Of a DNA stretch of 64,000 nucleotides, positions 1 to 9,907 are shown one piece after another (position 1 is the stretch's first letter; the number at the start of each line of letters is the position of its first letter). The DNA comes from Bacillus sp. Marseille-Q3570 (GTDB taxonomy: Bacteria > Bacillota > Bacilli > Bacillales > Fictibacillaceae). The stretch spans positions 32,414-96,413 of the forward strand of contig NZ_CAMGYZ010000017.1 of assembly GCF_946151055.1 (NCBI RefSeq), read 5' to 3'. The notes under the pieces are model-generated. The model had not been told where the DNA came from, did no database searches, and was given only the letters and a program-made list of their open reading frames with translations. Made by a program: the position numbers and the translations under genes.

Positions 1-74
1 TGAAAGGTGGACTGATCAACTGGGAGAGGGATCGACAACATTAAACGAACGCATCGAAGAAAGGAATGAGATCC

Positions 75-251
75 ATGGTTGATCGGAACCAAGTTTGTAA
101 AGCGTGTGATGGCAGCGGGCTTTTAGCTGATGATGAGAATTGGCGATATAGCTGTACAGTTTGTGGTGGAGACGGCATTTTCGTCTCGGGAGACAAACCA
201 GAACCGGATCACCTTTTTAAAGTAGATGAAAACAACCGGACAATGGAATAG
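75..251 (+). CDS. small double-CxxC zinc-ribbon protein
   Basis: A 58-residue protein with two CxxCxGxG-like knuckles (C8/C11 and C27/C30), the spacing of a DnaJ-type zinc ribbon, so it probably binds one zinc ion. It resembles the small YuiA-type proteins of bacilli, but that match is from memory. The start at 75 is preferred over the in-frame ATG at 66. A purine-rich ribosome site (GAAGAAAGGA, 56-65) lies 9 nt before 75 and only abuts 66. The open reading frame entering from the left edge may overlap its start. A terminator follows directly. Function is unknown. Confidence 0.7.
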   Translation: MVDRNQVCKACDGSGLLADDENWRYSCTVCGGDGIFVSGDKPEPDHLFKVDENNRTME

Positions 252-260
252 AAATGAATG

Positions 261-296
261 ATGGCTGTCTCCTGAATAGGGACAGCCATTTTTTAT
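261..296 (+). terminator. rho-independent terminator after the zinc-ribbon gene
   Basis: A 9-bp perfect stem (261-269 with 281-289) is followed by a T run. Only the plus-strand side has a clear T tract, so it serves the small gene on its left rather than the convergent nucleoside hydrolase. Confidence 0.85.
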
Positions 297-329
297 TAGA
301 TATGTTATGAATGCAGTTTCTAAAGGACA

Positions 330-1283
330 CTATCGATGGTTCGTCAAAATTTCAAGGACTTTCGAGACGAAAACCTCCTCATTGATTCTGAGTGCGATGC
401 GTGAACAGCCCGGGCCGAAACAGTTTCGTGTTCCTGGACGGAAATCTGCGACACTTTCACCGCTCGTATATTCACCTGCATCTTCAACATTGACTTCCCG
501 TCTCCTGTATTGGAATAACCCATCAATTTCAAGTGCAGCCATCAAGGCCGCCAAATCATGCTGTGGTGTACCCTCAATACCTGGTTCAAGTTGCTGATAT
601 ACCTCGTAATAAAAGTCCAGGATCGGTTTGATGAGTTCTTCTAAAGCGGAATCTGCATGGGAATCGATGAAATTGACTTCTTCGGGAGTGAGGATCGCGT
701 CCCTTGTCACATTTAAAGGAATGATCGTAAGGTTCTTGACATTCTGTGTAATGAAATCCGCCGCGATTGGATCACCAAAAAAGTTCGCTTCCGCTACCTC
801 GGTTGCGTTGCCTGGAACGTGGAATGCACCGCCCATCAAATAGGTTTCCTTTACATCATCCATCACTTCAGGACTTAAATAATGGGCAATAGCTAGTGAA
901 GTGCATCGTCCCACATTCACAATCGTAACTTCTTTAGGATTTTCTTTGATCAAACGGAACAGCTTGCTGAAATTTGTCCGATTCGCGTATCGTTCTTCAG
1001 GAATCGGGGGATCAATCGGGCCAAGGCCTTCTGCCCCATGGATGTCAGGAAAAAAGATGGGATCTTCACCGCTCAGGGGACGTGTCGCACCGGCAATGAC
1101 TGGGATATCAGTACGGCCGGCAAGCTCGAGCAAATACTCGACATTCCGATAGGCTTTTTCCCTATCGATGTTCCCGTAACCACTGACGACTCCGATCAAA
1201 TCTACTTCTGGATTTTTCAACGCATAAATCAATGCAATTGCATCATCTATACCTGTATCTGCAAATAAGATTATTTTCTTCAT
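330..1283 (-). CDS. nucleoside hydrolase, inosine/uridine-preferring family
   Basis: This 317-residue protein has the length and motifs of IunH-type nucleoside hydrolases, which cleave the N-glycosidic bond of ribonucleosides to base and ribose using a bound calcium ion. The N-terminal aspartate cluster is seen as ADTGIDD (D9, D13, D14), with HGAEGLG near residue 82 and a C-terminal QHDLAAL carrying the usual His-Asp pair. The first Asp of the classical D-x-D-P-G-x-D-D motif is replaced by Phe (F7), while the catalytic-base Asp (D9) is kept. There is no signal peptide, so it is cytoplasmic. A GAGGTGAAG ribosome site sits just before the ATG. The substrate base cannot be read from the sequence. 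Confidence 0.88.
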   Translation of the reverse strand: MKKIILFADTGIDDAIALIYALKNPEVDLIGVVSGYGNIDREKAYRNVEYLLELAGRTDIPVIAGATRPLSGEDPIFFPDIHGAEGLGPIDPPIPEERYANRTNFSKLFRLIKENPKEVTIVNVGRCTSLAIAHYLSPEVMDDVKETYLMGGAFHVPGNATEVAEANFFGDPIAADFITQNVKNLTIIPLNVTRDAILTPEEVNFIDSHADSALEELIKPILDFYYEVYQQLEPGIEGTPQHDLAALMAALEIDGLFQYRRREVNVEDAGEYTSGESVADFRPGTRNCFGPGCSRIALRINEEVFVSKVLEILTNHR

Positions 1284-1306
1284 TTCTTCACCTCATCCTA
1301 TCCTAT

Positions 1307-1340
1307 GAAAAAAGGACAAGCATGGCTTGGATGCTTGTCC
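1307..1340 (-). terminator. terminator of the lipase gene
   Basis: A 10-bp stem (GGACAAGCAT at 1314-1323 with its complement at 1331-1340) is followed, reading the minus strand, by six T. It lies downstream of the minus-strand lipase and just upstream of the nucleoside hydrolase, separating the two transcripts. Confidence 0.85.
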
Positions 1341-1374
1341 TGTGGGACTTTTTCAAAAGGAAGAGGTTGTATCT

Positions 1375-2235
1375 TTATTCGGAGGTTGTGACTCTTTCCG
1401 GATCAGCCGGTCCTGCGTGTTCGAGTGCATCAAAGACAAAGTTGAAGGCAAGGGGATCTTGAGCGATGAATTGATGATCGACCTGATCGTAAGGGTAATG
1501 ATCCTGGATGGTGATGTTGCTTACCATGGCAGCAGCTCCATTCAAGAAGGCTGAAGAGTAAGGCACGACCACTTCATCATTTCTCGTTGTAACCACCGTG
1601 TAAGAGGTATCTCCAGGAGTTTCGTCATCCATGTTCAAATTCGTTAAAAAATCCGATCCTTGCAGCTGTTGTTGACAAGCGATACAAGAACTGAGATCTG
1701 ATCCGGTTTCCGTCAGTTCCCTGAAGCCGGCAAGACCATCCGTTCCATGGTTGGATGGAACAAGTCCGATCAGATCCTCGACTTTTTCACCCTCGACAAG
1801 GAACTTCATGAAATAACGTGGCATCATTCCACCCTGACTGTGCCCGACAATCGATACTTTTTCTGCTCCAGTCAGATCGAGCACTTTTTCAATAAAGATT
1901 TTGAGCTCTTCAGCTGACTCTTCGATCGGCCCGGTTGAAGGACCCGCAGTACTGAACCCATAGTTCAAAGCGAATACGCAATAGCCTTTTTCTTTTAACG
2001 CCGGGGAAAGATTGATGAAGTTCCGTTCCATTGTTTCAAAAGTTCCGGGAACAAGTACGACTGGTTCGGGATGCTCTGTGCTAGACTTACAGTTTGGATC
2101 ATTCGCTCCAGGTGGGGGAGGTCCTTCTTCAAGCAAAAATCCCGAATCACTTATGGCTTTGGCTTGATGATGATCAAGTGCGGCAATAGCAGCAAACAGC
2201 AGGATAGAGAAGACGATCTTGTACATTTTTTTCAC
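1375..2235 (-). CDS. secreted triacylglycerol lipase, class 2 lipase family
   Basis: A 286-residue alpha/beta-hydrolase. A signal peptide (KKMYKIVFSILLFAAIAAL, cleavage probably after QAKA near residue 27) shows export. The oxyanion region PVVLVPGTF and the nucleophile elbow GHSQGG (Ser133) fit the bacterial extracellular lipase class 2 family, as do the Asp of RNDEVVVPY and a C-terminal His in YDQVDHQF that complete the triad. An SCIAC cysteine pair may form a disulfide outside the cell. The GTG start at 2235 is supported by AAGGTGA 5 nt upstream. It is monocistronic with its own terminator. Esterase rather than true lipase activity is possible. Confidence 0.85.
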   Translation of the reverse strand: MKKMYKIVFSILLFAAIAALDHHQAKAISDSGFLLEEGPPPPGANDPNCKSSTEHPEPVVLVPGTFETMERNFINLSPALKEKGYCVFALNYGFSTAGPSTGPIEESAEELKIFIEKVLDLTGAEKVSIVGHSQGGMMPRYFMKFLVEGEKVEDLIGLVPSNHGTDGLAGFRELTETGSDLSSCIACQQQLQGSDFLTNLNMDDETPGDTSYTVVTTRNDEVVVPYSSAFLNGAAAMVSNITIQDHYPYDQVDHQFIAQDPLAFNFVFDALEHAGPADPERVTTSE

Positions 2236-2416
2236 AAATTCACCTTCATTTCAAAGATTGGTTAGTCATTATTAAATAGCAAGGGAATGACGAGGTCAAT
2301 CACGTTAAGGAGAAAACCGGATAAATGTGCACTAAGACTCATTTTATTCAAAATAGAGGTTAATCTTGTTGCGATGATTTAAAATGAAGGTAATCCAGTG
2401 AAAGAGGGTGAGTTGA

Positions 2417-3346
2417 TTGACAAGTAATCTTGAAGTGAGAATTGCTGATTTGACCAGGAATGACAAAGGCGATTTGAAAGGACAAGATGTCACTGTCAAA
2501 GGATACCTTGCCGCAAAACCCGATGAGCCGCTTGACGATGGGTACAACTATCCTTTTATCGATGAGGATATGAATGGAATCCTCGTCAAGTCGAAAAAGA
2601 AGCTTGATGATCTTGAGCCAGGTAAGTGGTTTGACGTACACGGAAGACTGGATGAAGATCACCTGCAAGAAATGCATGTCACGTCTGAAACAGACATCAC
2701 AAAATCCGATGCTCAGCAAGAATCTCCTTCCCACTCACGCCAATTTTCATCCTCAGTTAAAAAAGTAGTCGATGGCGACACCATTCACTTAGAAAAAGCT
2801 GTATTAGGGACGACGAAAGTCCGCTTTGTTTCAATCGACACCCCGGAAACGAATTACCAGGGAGATTCTCAGGGATATTATGCAGAAGAAGCGACGAGAC
2901 AGCTTCAAAATCTTTTGCCTGAGGGTGAGGATGTATCGATACGTGTCGGTGATGAAGCCTTCGATCAATATGGACGCTTGCTCGCAATTGTCTTGAAAAA
3001 AGAACATAATATCAATAGAGAAATGATTGAGATCGGTATGGCAGTACCTTATTTCATCTATCCGAATTTGGACAACTTTGAAGAGTATGGGGATGCTGTC
3101 GTTCGAGCGAAAGAAGCGGGCAGGGGACTATGGAATCCTGACCGGCCGATCGATGAACTTCCATACGAGTTCCGTTTCAACAAACGTGGTGGCCCGAATA
3201 AATTTGTCGGGCATTTCGAAACGAAGCAATACGTTGAGCCGGAAAAATGGGAGAGCATCCCGATCGAATACCGCGTCTTCTTTTTAAAAGAAAAAGACGC
3301 AATTGACGCAGGTTATAAAAAGAATTCAGAAGCACCAGGATGTTAA
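2417..3346 (+). CDS. thermonuclease-family nuclease with N-terminal OB-like domain
   Basis: The C-terminal half (about residues 110-235) is a staphylococcal nuclease domain that hydrolyses DNA or RNA with calcium. It shows KKVVDGDTIHL, VRFVSIDTPET (calcium Asp and first arginine region) and DQYGRLLAIV (second arginine). Residues 5-90 look like a nucleic-acid-binding OB fold, as seen in multi-domain Bacillus nucleases such as YhcR: a stretch about a permitted domain VTVKGYL... and LEPGKWFDVHGRL. No signal peptide follows the TTG start, which is well placed after AGAGGGTGA, so the protein looks cytoplasmic. This is unusual for a family mostly known from secreted enzymes. The gene stands alone with its own terminator. 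Confidence 0.82.
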   Translation: MTSNLEVRIADLTRNDKGDLKGQDVTVKGYLAAKPDEPLDDGYNYPFIDEDMNGILVKSKKKLDDLEPGKWFDVHGRLDEDHLQEMHVTSETDITKSDAQQESPSHSRQFSSSVKKVVDGDTIHLEKAVLGTTKVRFVSIDTPETNYQGDSQGYYAEEATRQLQNLLPEGEDVSIRVGDEAFDQYGRLLAIVLKKEHNINREMIEIGMAVPYFIYPNLDNFEEYGDAVVRAKEAGRGLWNPDRPIDELPYEFRFNKRGGPNKFVGHFETKQYVEPEKWESIPIEYRVFFLKEKDAIDAGYKKNSEAPGC

Positions 3347-3357
3347 TAGAGATGACG

Positions 3358-3386
3358 AATCCCGCCTATGATGGCGGGATTTTTCT
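3358..3386 (+). terminator. terminator after the nuclease gene
   Basis: The stem AATCCCGCC / GGCGGGATT is followed by a T tract. The 21-bp repeat array begins about 12 bp later. Confidence 0.9.
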
Positions 3387-3397
3387 ATATTGATGAA

Positions 3398-3492
3398 GTG
3401 AACAGATTACCTTGGAAAGTGAACAGATTATCTATGGAGTGAACAGAATAATCGGAGAAGTGAACAGAATATTCCGAAAGGCGAACAGATTG
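3398..3492 (+). repeat. tandem array, ~21-bp period, GTGAACAGATTA family (array A)
   Basis: Five copies of a degenerate unit start at 3398, 3419, 3439, 3460 and 3481 (GTGAACAGA, last copy GCGAACAGA), with periods 21, 20, 21, 21. The first 12 bases are conserved and the rest drifts. No ORF or dyad explains it. It lies between the nuclease terminator and the dehydrogenase gene. Confidence 0.88.
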
Positions 3493-3549
3493 AATCCTTT
3501 CTGAAAGGGGTACATTGATAGATAGATTGTCTAGAGAGGAGCATCTTTC

Positions 3550-4299
3550 GTGTCATTCAAGAACAAGGTGGTTATCGTAACAGGTGCAGCGAATGGAATC
3601 GGAAAATCGATCGCTAAGGAATATGCGGGGAACGGTGCAAAGGTGGTTCTCGCGGATCTTGATGAAACACAAGGAAAGCGTGTGATCGATGAAATCACTA
3701 TGCAAGGTAGCGAAGCTTATTTCCTCAAAACAGATGTACGGAACGAAACCGACATCATCAGCCTCATCAACCAAACGAAGAGTGAGGTTGGTCCGATCGA
3801 TATTCTAATTAATAATGCGGGAATTTCCGAATTCAAATCACCATATGAACTTACCGTAGACGAGTGGGATAACATCATCAATACGAATTTGAGAAGCGTA
3901 TTCCTCTGTTCGCGTGAGGCAGCGAAACATATGCGTCAAAATGAAGAAGGGGGAGCGATCGTCAATATCGCATCCACCCGAGCCAGTATGTCAGAGCCCA
4001 ACTCGGAAGCTTATGCGGCTTCGAAAGGGGGAATCACCTCGATCACACACGCGCTTTCTGCATCTTTTTCAGCTGATAAGATCACTGTAAATGCAATATC
4101 TCCAGGCTGGATTGAAACTGGAAAGTATGAAGAACTTAGAGATATCGATCATGAACAGCATCTGTCCAAACGTGTCGGAAAACCGGAGGATATCGCTCGT
4201 GCCTGTCTGTACTTAACTGATGAAAAGAACGACTTCGTAACCGGAGCGAACCTCGTCATTGATGGCGGTATGACAAGAAAGATGATTTATGAACATTGA
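3550..4299 (+). CDS. short-chain dehydrogenase/reductase
   Basis: A 249-residue classical SDR, an NAD(P)-dependent oxidoreductase of alcohols, sugars or steroids. It shows the cofactor motif TGAANGIG (residues 11-18), NNAG near residue 88, the catalytic Ser142, Tyr155 and Lys159 (YAASK), and the PGWIETG loop. Asp at the end of the second strand (VVLADLD) favours NAD over NADP. The GTG start at 3550 is preceded by GAGAGGAG. The sequence is nearest in feel to the glucose-1-dehydrogenase-like group, but the substrate is not assignable. It is monocistronic, with a terminator directly after it. Confidence 0.88.
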   Translation: MSFKNKVVIVTGAANGIGKSIAKEYAGNGAKVVLADLDETQGKRVIDEITMQGSEAYFLKTDVRNETDIISLINQTKSEVGPIDILINNAGISEFKSPYELTVDEWDNIINTNLRSVFLCSREAAKHMRQNEEGGAIVNIASTRASMSEPNSEAYAASKGGITSITHALSASFSADKITVNAISPGWIETGKYEELRDIDHEQHLSKRVGKPEDIARACLYLTDEKNDFVTGANLVIDGGMTRKMIYEH

Positions 4300-4314
4300 A
4301 TCGATAAAAAAGAA

Positions 4315-4355
4315 GATGATCCCAACCAAATGCTGTGGCTGGGATCACCTTTTAC
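4315..4355 (+). terminator. terminator after the SDR gene
   Basis: A long stem (GATGATCCCAACCA at 4315-4328 with TGGCTGGGATCACC at 4336-4349) is followed by TTTTAC. A convergent minus-strand operon (metH) ends just beyond. Confidence 0.8.
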
Positions 4356-4453
4356 TATACTACTTAAAGAAAGTATAAAATACTTTCTTCAGTATAAGCG
4401 CAACTAAGGCTCAGCCTGTGCCAAAGGCTTGGCTTTGCCAAGTTTTCTTTAAA
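4356..4453 (+). repeat. interspersed repeat K, copy 1
   Basis: About 95 bp that recurs twice more in the window (9808-9900 in reverse, 48625-48692 shortened). Shared blocks are ATACTTTCTTCAGTATAAG, then AACTAAGGCTCAGCCT, then GCCAAGTTTTCTTTAAAT. This copy also holds a palindrome (GAAAGTA-TAAAA-TACTTTC, 4369-4387). It lies immediately downstream of metH and non-coding on both strands. Confidence 0.75.
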
Positions 4454-7400
4454 TCAATCACCATTCATGACGTTGAAATAGCGTGCTTCTGGATGTGCGA
4501 ATACGATTGCGGATACGGAAGCTTCTGGTTCCATCATATAACCATCGGTCAGTTCGATACCGATTTCTTCTGGTTGGATAAGTTTGAACAACTTCTCCTG
4601 ATCTTCCAATTCTGGACAGGCAGGATAGCCGAAGGAGAAGCGTTGACCTTGATAGCGGGCGGAAAAGCGTTCTCTCATCGTAAAATCAACTGAATCCGGG
4701 AAGCCCCACTGGTCACGGATCTGCTGATGGATCAGTTCCGCGAATCCTTCTGCGGTTTCGAGTGCAAGAGCTTGGAGCGCGTGGCTTTCCAGGTACCGTC
4801 CTTCTTCTTTCATCTGGGTGGCGAGTTGACGGATTCCTCTCCCTGCAGTTACCGAAAAGAAGCAAACATAGTCCATTAGTCCGCTGTCTTTCGTTTTCAA
4901 ATAATCAGCCAGACATAAATGAGGTTCTTTCGGCTGTCTAGGAAACTCGAATTGTTCAATGACTCTCGTATGATCGTCCGGGTCATAGATCAAGACCTTT
5001 TCATCTTCCGCCTGAGCAGGAAAGAATTGATAGGCAGCAGCTGGTTGGATCAGACCTTCTACTTTTGCCTTGAGCAGGAGTTGATCGACCACCGCTTTGA
5101 CATTGAGCGCTTTTTCATCCTTTACGTCTAGCAATCTCGAAACCTTGCCTTTGACTCCAAGATGGTGTCCCAATAGCATCTGCCAGTTGATATATGGTTC
5201 GATATGCGAGATTGAATGATTCTTCAAAATATGTCGTTTCGTATCCCTTGGAATGAAAACCTGGACATCCCGCGAAACCTTGGACCGTACTTTGACGGCA
5301 ACTCCGGCACCCCCTCCAGAATCGGTTTGAAGAACGGGTTCAGCGGTATTCCTTTTCTTCTCTTCGTGAGCCCCGATAAGTTCCTCGAATCCGGCTGGTG
5401 TTTGGATTTGATTCGCCAGTGAGAGACCGGTCATTGCGTCTTTAGCATATAATACAAGGCCGTTGTATCCGTTCGAAATTTTCGTATCGGTGAATTTCCT
5501 TGATAACGCAGCGCCGCCAACCATAATCGGTATTGAAATGTCCGCTTGCTGCATATCACTAGCGGTGATGACCATCTGCTGTGCCGATTTGACTAAGAGT
5601 CCAGAAAGACCGATGATATCCGGGTTTTCCTTCCTTACCGCTTCAATCAAAGCCGCAGGGGTCACTTTGATTCCTAAATCGACGACGTCAAAGCCGTTGT
5701 TACTGAGGATGATGTCGACCAGGTTTTTACCGATATCGTGCACATCGCCCTTGACTGTCGCCAAAATGATCTTCCCTTTTGACGACCTGGTATCGTTCTT
5801 TTCCATATAGGGCTCTAAAAAAGCGACGGAGGCTTTCATCACTTCCGCACTTTGAAGAACCTCGGCTACGATGAGTTGATTGTCGTTGAATAGACGGCCG
5901 ACTTCCTTCATGCCTTCCATCAACGGACCATTGATGATGTCTAAAGGCTTATCGTATTTTCCCAGCGCTTTTTCGAGATCAGGGAGCAGCCCTTCTTTCG
6001 TACCTTCGACCACATAATACGCAATCCGCTCTTCGAGTGTCATTTTCGGAAGCAGTGATTTGACTTCTTTCTTTTTCCCTCTATAAAATTCAGTGAATTT
6101 GGCAAGCACGTCATCTGTCGTTCGGAAAAGCAGATCTTCCGCCATCTGGATCTCTTCCTGCGGAATCGAGGCGAAACGTTCGAGCTTTTCTGTATTGACG
6201 ATTGCATAATCCAAACCAGCCTGGGTGCAATGATAGAGATACACGGCATTCAATACTTCCCGGCCGACAGGAGGAAGGCCGAATGAGACATTGCTTACCC
6301 CCAGGATCGTCAGGCATTCAGGAAACTGTTCCTTGATGAGTCGAATTGCCTCGACGGTCTCGTTAGCTGAACCAATATATTGTTCGTCCCCGGTACCGAC
6401 TGGAAAAACCAGCGGATCAAAGATGATGTCGGTAGGGGAAAGTCCATACTTGTTGACAAGAAGGTCATACGAGCGTTTGGCGATCTCAAGCTTCCGTTCG
6501 ACCGTCACACCCATGCCTTCCTCATCTATCGTGCCCACGACAACCGCGCCTCCGTACTTATGAAGGAGTGGGACGATCGCTTCGAATCGCTCTTCACCAT
6601 CTTCCAGGTTGATCGAATTGATGATGGATTTACCCTGGGAATACTTCAGTGCGGTTTCGATGACATCTTCGTCTGTGGAATCAATGACAAGAGGGACCTT
6701 GACCTTCTTGACGACTTCCTGGATGAAGACCTCCATATCCGCCAGTTCATCACTGTCCGGATCCGCGAGACAGATATCGATGACATGCGCGCCTCGTTTT
6801 ACTTGAGCTCTCGCAATTTCTGCAGCTTCTTCAAACTTCTTTTCAGCAATCAACCGTTTGAATTTCCTGGAACCGATGACGTTTGTCCGTTCACCGACCA
6901 TGATCGGACGCAGATCGGGACTATCATATAAAAACGGCTCGATTCCGGAGACCATGTGGAGTTCTTTTTCAGGAAGTGTCCGCGGTTTGTAACCGGACAG
7001 TTTCGTCGCGATCGCTTTGATATGTTCCGGTGTCGTTCCGCAGCATCCACCTACGATGTTCAGCCATCCTTTTTCTGCAAATCCGGCAAGCTTCGTCGCT
7101 AGAGATTCTGGTGTTTCATGATATTGACCTTCTTCATCAGGCAGTCCGGCATTCGGATAACAGCTTATAGCTGACGTTGAAAGATCCGCGAGAGCACGTA
7201 CATGATCCTGCATGAATTCTGGTCCGGTGGCGCAGTTCAAGCCGACAGCGATCGGGTTCATATGTTTCAGTGAAATATAGAACGATTCGATCGTCTGGCC
7301 GGCAAGGGTCGTCCCCATCGGCTCGATCGTACCGGATACGATCAATGGAACTCTCCGGCCCGTTTCCTCAAACGCTTTCTGGATGCCTGAAAAACCAGCT

Positions 7401-7912
7401 TTAACGTTAAGCATATCCTGGCTCGTTTCGAGAAGTAACAAGTCAACATCACCATCTAAAAGTCCTCTTGCTTGCTCAGCGTATGAATCCGTCAATTCGT
7501 CAAAGGTCGTTCCACCTGTGACGCTCAGCGTTTTCGTAGTCGGGCCGAGTGCTCCAGCTACGAACCTCGGCCGATCTGGGATTGAAATTTTCCTTGCCGC
7601 CTTTTTGGCGATTTCGGCTCCTGTTTTATTGATTTCATAGGCTCTGTGTCCGAGTTCGTATTCATCCAATACGAGGCTTGTGCCACCGAATGTATTTGTT
7701 TCGATGATATCTGCACCCGCTTCGAGATAGGTGGTATGGATGGATTCGATCAGATCTGGCGCAGTTATGTTCAAGTATTCATTACATCCATCATAAAATT
7801 CACCGCCAAAATCGTCAGGGGTCAACTGGGCCTGTTGCAGCATCGTCCCCATCGCGCCATCCATGATCAGGATTCTTTTATTCAATTGTTGTTCAAATGG
7901 TTGATTAGACAT
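4454..7912 (-). CDS. metH: cobalamin-dependent methionine synthase
   Basis: A full-length 1152-residue MetH, transferring methyl from 5-methyltetrahydrofolate through cobalamin to homocysteine. Modules in order: homocysteine-binding barrel with zinc cysteines (GLNCATGP and [10 protein letters not shown], about residues 1-320), pterin-binding barrel ([12 protein letters not shown], about 340-620), cobalamin cap and Rossmann domain with the cobalt ligand in GDVHDIGKN (His725), and the C-terminal S-adenosylmethionine reactivation domain ([15 protein letters not shown] near 1100). The start is taken at 7912, 7 nt after a perfect AGGAGG. A longer reading from 7966 would start inside yitJ without a site. 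It overlaps the end of yitJ by 8 nt, implying translational coupling, and both genes are controlled by the upstream SAM riboswitch. Confidence 0.96.
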   Translation of the reverse strand: MSNQPFEQQLNKRILIMDGAMGTMLQQAQLTPDDFGGEFYDGCNEYLNITAPDLIESIHTTYLEAGADIIETNTFGGTSLVLDEYELGHRAYEINKTGAEIAKKAARKISIPDRPRFVAGALGPTTKTLSVTGGTTFDELTDSYAEQARGLLDGDVDLLLLETSQDMLNVKAGFSGIQKAFEETGRRVPLIVSGTIEPMGTTLAGQTIESFYISLKHMNPIAVGLNCATGPEFMQDHVRALADLSTSAISCYPNAGLPDEEGQYHETPESLATKLAGFAEKGWLNIVGGCCGTTPEHIKAIATKLSGYKPRTLPEKELHMVSGIEPFLYDSPDLRPIMVGERTNVIGSRKFKRLIAEKKFEEAAEIARAQVKRGAHVIDICLADPDSDELADMEVFIQEVVKKVKVPLVIDSTDEDVIETALKYSQGKSIINSINLEDGEERFEAIVPLLHKYGGAVVVGTIDEEGMGVTVERKLEIAKRSYDLLVNKYGLSPTDIIFDPLVFPVGTGDEQYIGSANETVEAIRLIKEQFPECLTILGVSNVSFGLPPVGREVLNAVYLYHCTQAGLDYAIVNTEKLERFASIPQEEIQMAEDLLFRTTDDVLAKFTEFYRGKKKEVKSLLPKMTLEERIAYYVVEGTKEGLLPDLEKALGKYDKPLDIINGPLMEGMKEVGRLFNDNQLIVAEVLQSAEVMKASVAFLEPYMEKNDTRSSKGKIILATVKGDVHDIGKNLVDIILSNNGFDVVDLGIKVTPAALIEAVRKENPDIIGLSGLLVKSAQQMVITASDMQQADISIPIMVGGAALSRKFTDTKISNGYNGLVLYAKDAMTGLSLANQIQTPAGFEELIGAHEEKKRNTAEPVLQTDSGGGAGVAVKVRSKVSRDVQVFIPRDTKRHILKNHSISHIEPYINWQMLLGHHLGVKGKVSRLLDVKDEKALNVKAVVDQLLLKAKVEGLIQPAAAYQFFPAQAEDEKVLIYDPDDHTRVIEQFEFPRQPKEPHLCLADYLKTKDSGLMDYVCFFSVTAGRGIRQLATQMKEEGRYLESHALQALALETAEGFAELIHQQIRDQWGFPDSVDFTMRERFSARYQGQRFSFGYPACPELEDQEKLFKLIQPEEIGIELTDGYMMEPEASVSAIVFAHPEARYFNVMNGD

Positions 7913-9758
7913 TTTGTAGCCTCCTAGATGACTGGTTAAGATGGTGGTTACGTGCGTAGCGGGCAAGCTCTACTGTCATTGAGTATCGCATGAACGGCGT
8001 GACAAGGTAAATACCGTTGAATAATCCGATTGCGGTATCGAGAAGGGATTTGGCGATTTCGACGCCCTCCTTACTAGCGCGTTGACGATCATCCTTATAT
8101 CTCGCCATACGTTCTCGAACCTCCGGGGATAGCTTGATGCCAGGCACTTCATGATGGAGGAAATCTGCATTCTTACTGCTTGTGAGCGGCATGATTCCGA
8201 TATATATGGGAACATCCAAATGTTTGACAGCCTCATGGATTTCCAGCAGTTTTTCCTTAGAAAAGACGGGCTGGCTGATGAAATAATCTGCCCCGGACTC
8301 GATTTTCTTTTCCAATCGCTCGACAGCTTTATCGATGTAACGGACATTCGGGTTGAATGCAGCCCCGACAGAAAAGTTCGTTTTTTGATCAAGTTCTTTT
8401 CCTGATAATGAAATCCCCTGGTTGAACTGTTTAATGATTTTGATCAGCTCGAACGATGTTACATCATATACAGAAGAAGCACCAGGGAAATCCCCAACCT
8501 TCGTTGGATCCCCGGTAACTGCAAGGATGTCCCGGATTCCAAGCGTGTGAAGGCCCATGATGTGGGATTGCAGGCCGATCAAGTTCCGATCCCGGCATGT
8601 GATGTGGATGAGGGGACGGAGACCGATCTGTTCTTTGACGATGGAACCGACGGCAGTGTTGCAGATCCGCGGGGATGCCAGCGAGTTATCAGCAAGAGTA
8701 ATTGCATCGATTCCTGCATCTTTAAGGGCTTTGGCCCCTTCCATATAGCGAGTGGTATCGAGTTTTCTAGGCGGATCCAATTCGACAATGATCGATTGTT
8801 CTTTTTTTATTTTTTCATGTAGAGGAGGAGGTCCTGGATCTACAGATTGAACAGCAGCCTGGGGTGTCTGCCGTTTTTTGACCTCTTTTTCTGTTATAGG
8901 CTGTACAGATTCAAGTTCATTAGCGAACGCCTCTATATGTGCAGGCGTCGTGCCGCAGCAACCGCCTAACAAGCGTATCCCTTGTTCTCTGAAAGAACGG
9001 GCGCACTCTTTAAAATAGTCAGCATCACTCTCGTATTGCAGCTTTCCATCCACATACGACGGAAGACTTGCGTTCGGATAGGCGGACAAATATGCTTGCT
9101 TTGGGAGCGGTACCTCTTCCAATGTTGAAAGCATGTGATAAGGACCGAGTCGGCAATTGATTCCGATGATATCTGCACCTTGTTCTTCCAGCCTGGTAAA
9201 CGCTTCTGTGATGTGCGTACGGTTTTGCAGATAACCGGTCTCTTCCAACGACACTTGTGCAATGATCGGGAGTGACGTCTCTTTCCGGGCGATCGATAAT
9301 ACTGTTTCCAACTCTTCTAAGTCGTAGAATGTTTCTAGTAAAATACCATCAAGGTCCTCTGAAAGGAGACAATACAATTGCTCACGGAACGTTCGCTTGA
9401 TCTCATCCATGGTGATCGTATGGGGCTTGATACCACGGATACCTCCGATCGTACCGACCACATAAGCGTGATCTCCGGCAGCTTTTTTGGCCAATCGGAC
9501 TGCGGCTGTATTGATTTCCTTCACTTGATCCTGTAGACCATAGCGTTCGAGTTTAATATAATTGGCCGCGTATGTATTCGTCTGGATGATATTTGCTCCG
9601 GCTTCGATATATGCCCGATGGATATTAAAGATTTGATCTGAATGCGATAAGTTCAATTCTTCAAAACACCAGTCGGAGCCATACGAATGGAGAAGCGTCC
9701 CCATCGCGCCATCACCAATCAAAATTTTATCTTGCTTCAAGTCATCTAAAATTCCCAT
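7905..9758 (-). CDS. yitJ: bifunctional homocysteine S-methyltransferase / methylenetetrahydrofolate reductase
   Basis: This 617-residue fusion has an N-terminal homocysteine methyltransferase barrel ([10 protein letters not shown] at the start, zinc site GINC and [10 protein letters not shown] near residue 275). Its C-terminal MTHFR barrel (about 330-600) shows the VELDPPR entry, FAD/folate residues and [13 protein letters not shown]. It supplies 5-methyltetrahydrofolate for the MetH encoded next and may itself methylate homocysteine. Length and domain order match Bacillus YitJ. The start is supported by GTGAGGG upstream. It is transcribed from the promoter at 10092-10120 through the SAM-I riboswitch and one copy of repeat K. 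The 3' end overlaps metH. Confidence 0.93.
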   Translation of the reverse strand: MGILDDLKQDKILIGDGAMGTLLHSYGSDWCFEELNLSHSDQIFNIHRAYIEAGANIIQTNTYAANYIKLERYGLQDQVKEINTAAVRLAKKAAGDHAYVVGTIGGIRGIKPHTITMDEIKRTFREQLYCLLSEDLDGILLETFYDLEELETVLSIARKETSLPIIAQVSLEETGYLQNRTHITEAFTRLEEQGADIIGINCRLGPYHMLSTLEEVPLPKQAYLSAYPNASLPSYVDGKLQYESDADYFKECARSFREQGIRLLGGCCGTTPAHIEAFANELESVQPITEKEVKKRQTPQAAVQSVDPGPPPLHEKIKKEQSIIVELDPPRKLDTTRYMEGAKALKDAGIDAITLADNSLASPRICNTAVGSIVKEQIGLRPLIHITCRDRNLIGLQSHIMGLHTLGIRDILAVTGDPTKVGDFPGASSVYDVTSFELIKIIKQFNQGISLSGKELDQKTNFSVGAAFNPNVRYIDKAVERLEKKIESGADYFISQPVFSKEKLLEIHEAVKHLDVPIYIGIMPLTSSKNADFLHHEVPGIKLSPEVRERMARYKDDRQRASKEGVEIAKSLLDTAIGLFNGIYLVTPFMRYSMTVELARYARNHHLNQSSRRLQNV

Positions 9759-9807
9759 TTGAATCCCTCACTGACATTGTTGTTATTTTCGGGTCTTGCT
9801 GATCTAG

Positions 9808-9900
9808 ATATAGAAAACCAGGCGAGGCTGAGCCTTAGGTGTAGGCTGAGCCTATAGTGGAACTTATACTGGAGAAAGTATTTTAGACTTACTTCATGTA
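9808..9900 (-). repeat. interspersed repeat K, copy 2 (in the riboswitch leader)
   Basis: Reverse-oriented copy of the element at 4356-4453. The minus strand reads AAAATACTTTCTCCAGTATAAG, then ACTATAGGCTCAGCCT and a duplicated AAGGCTCAGCCT block. It lies in the transcribed leader between the riboswitch terminator and the yitJ start, so it will be present in the yitJ-metH mRNA. Confidence 0.75.
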
Positions 9901-9907
9901 TAAAAAG

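Noticed and set aside
1..82. C-terminal end of a gene entering from the left edge
   Set aside because: Two frames are open at the edge (one to a stop at 82, one to a stop at 44); nothing decides between them and neither is recognisable.
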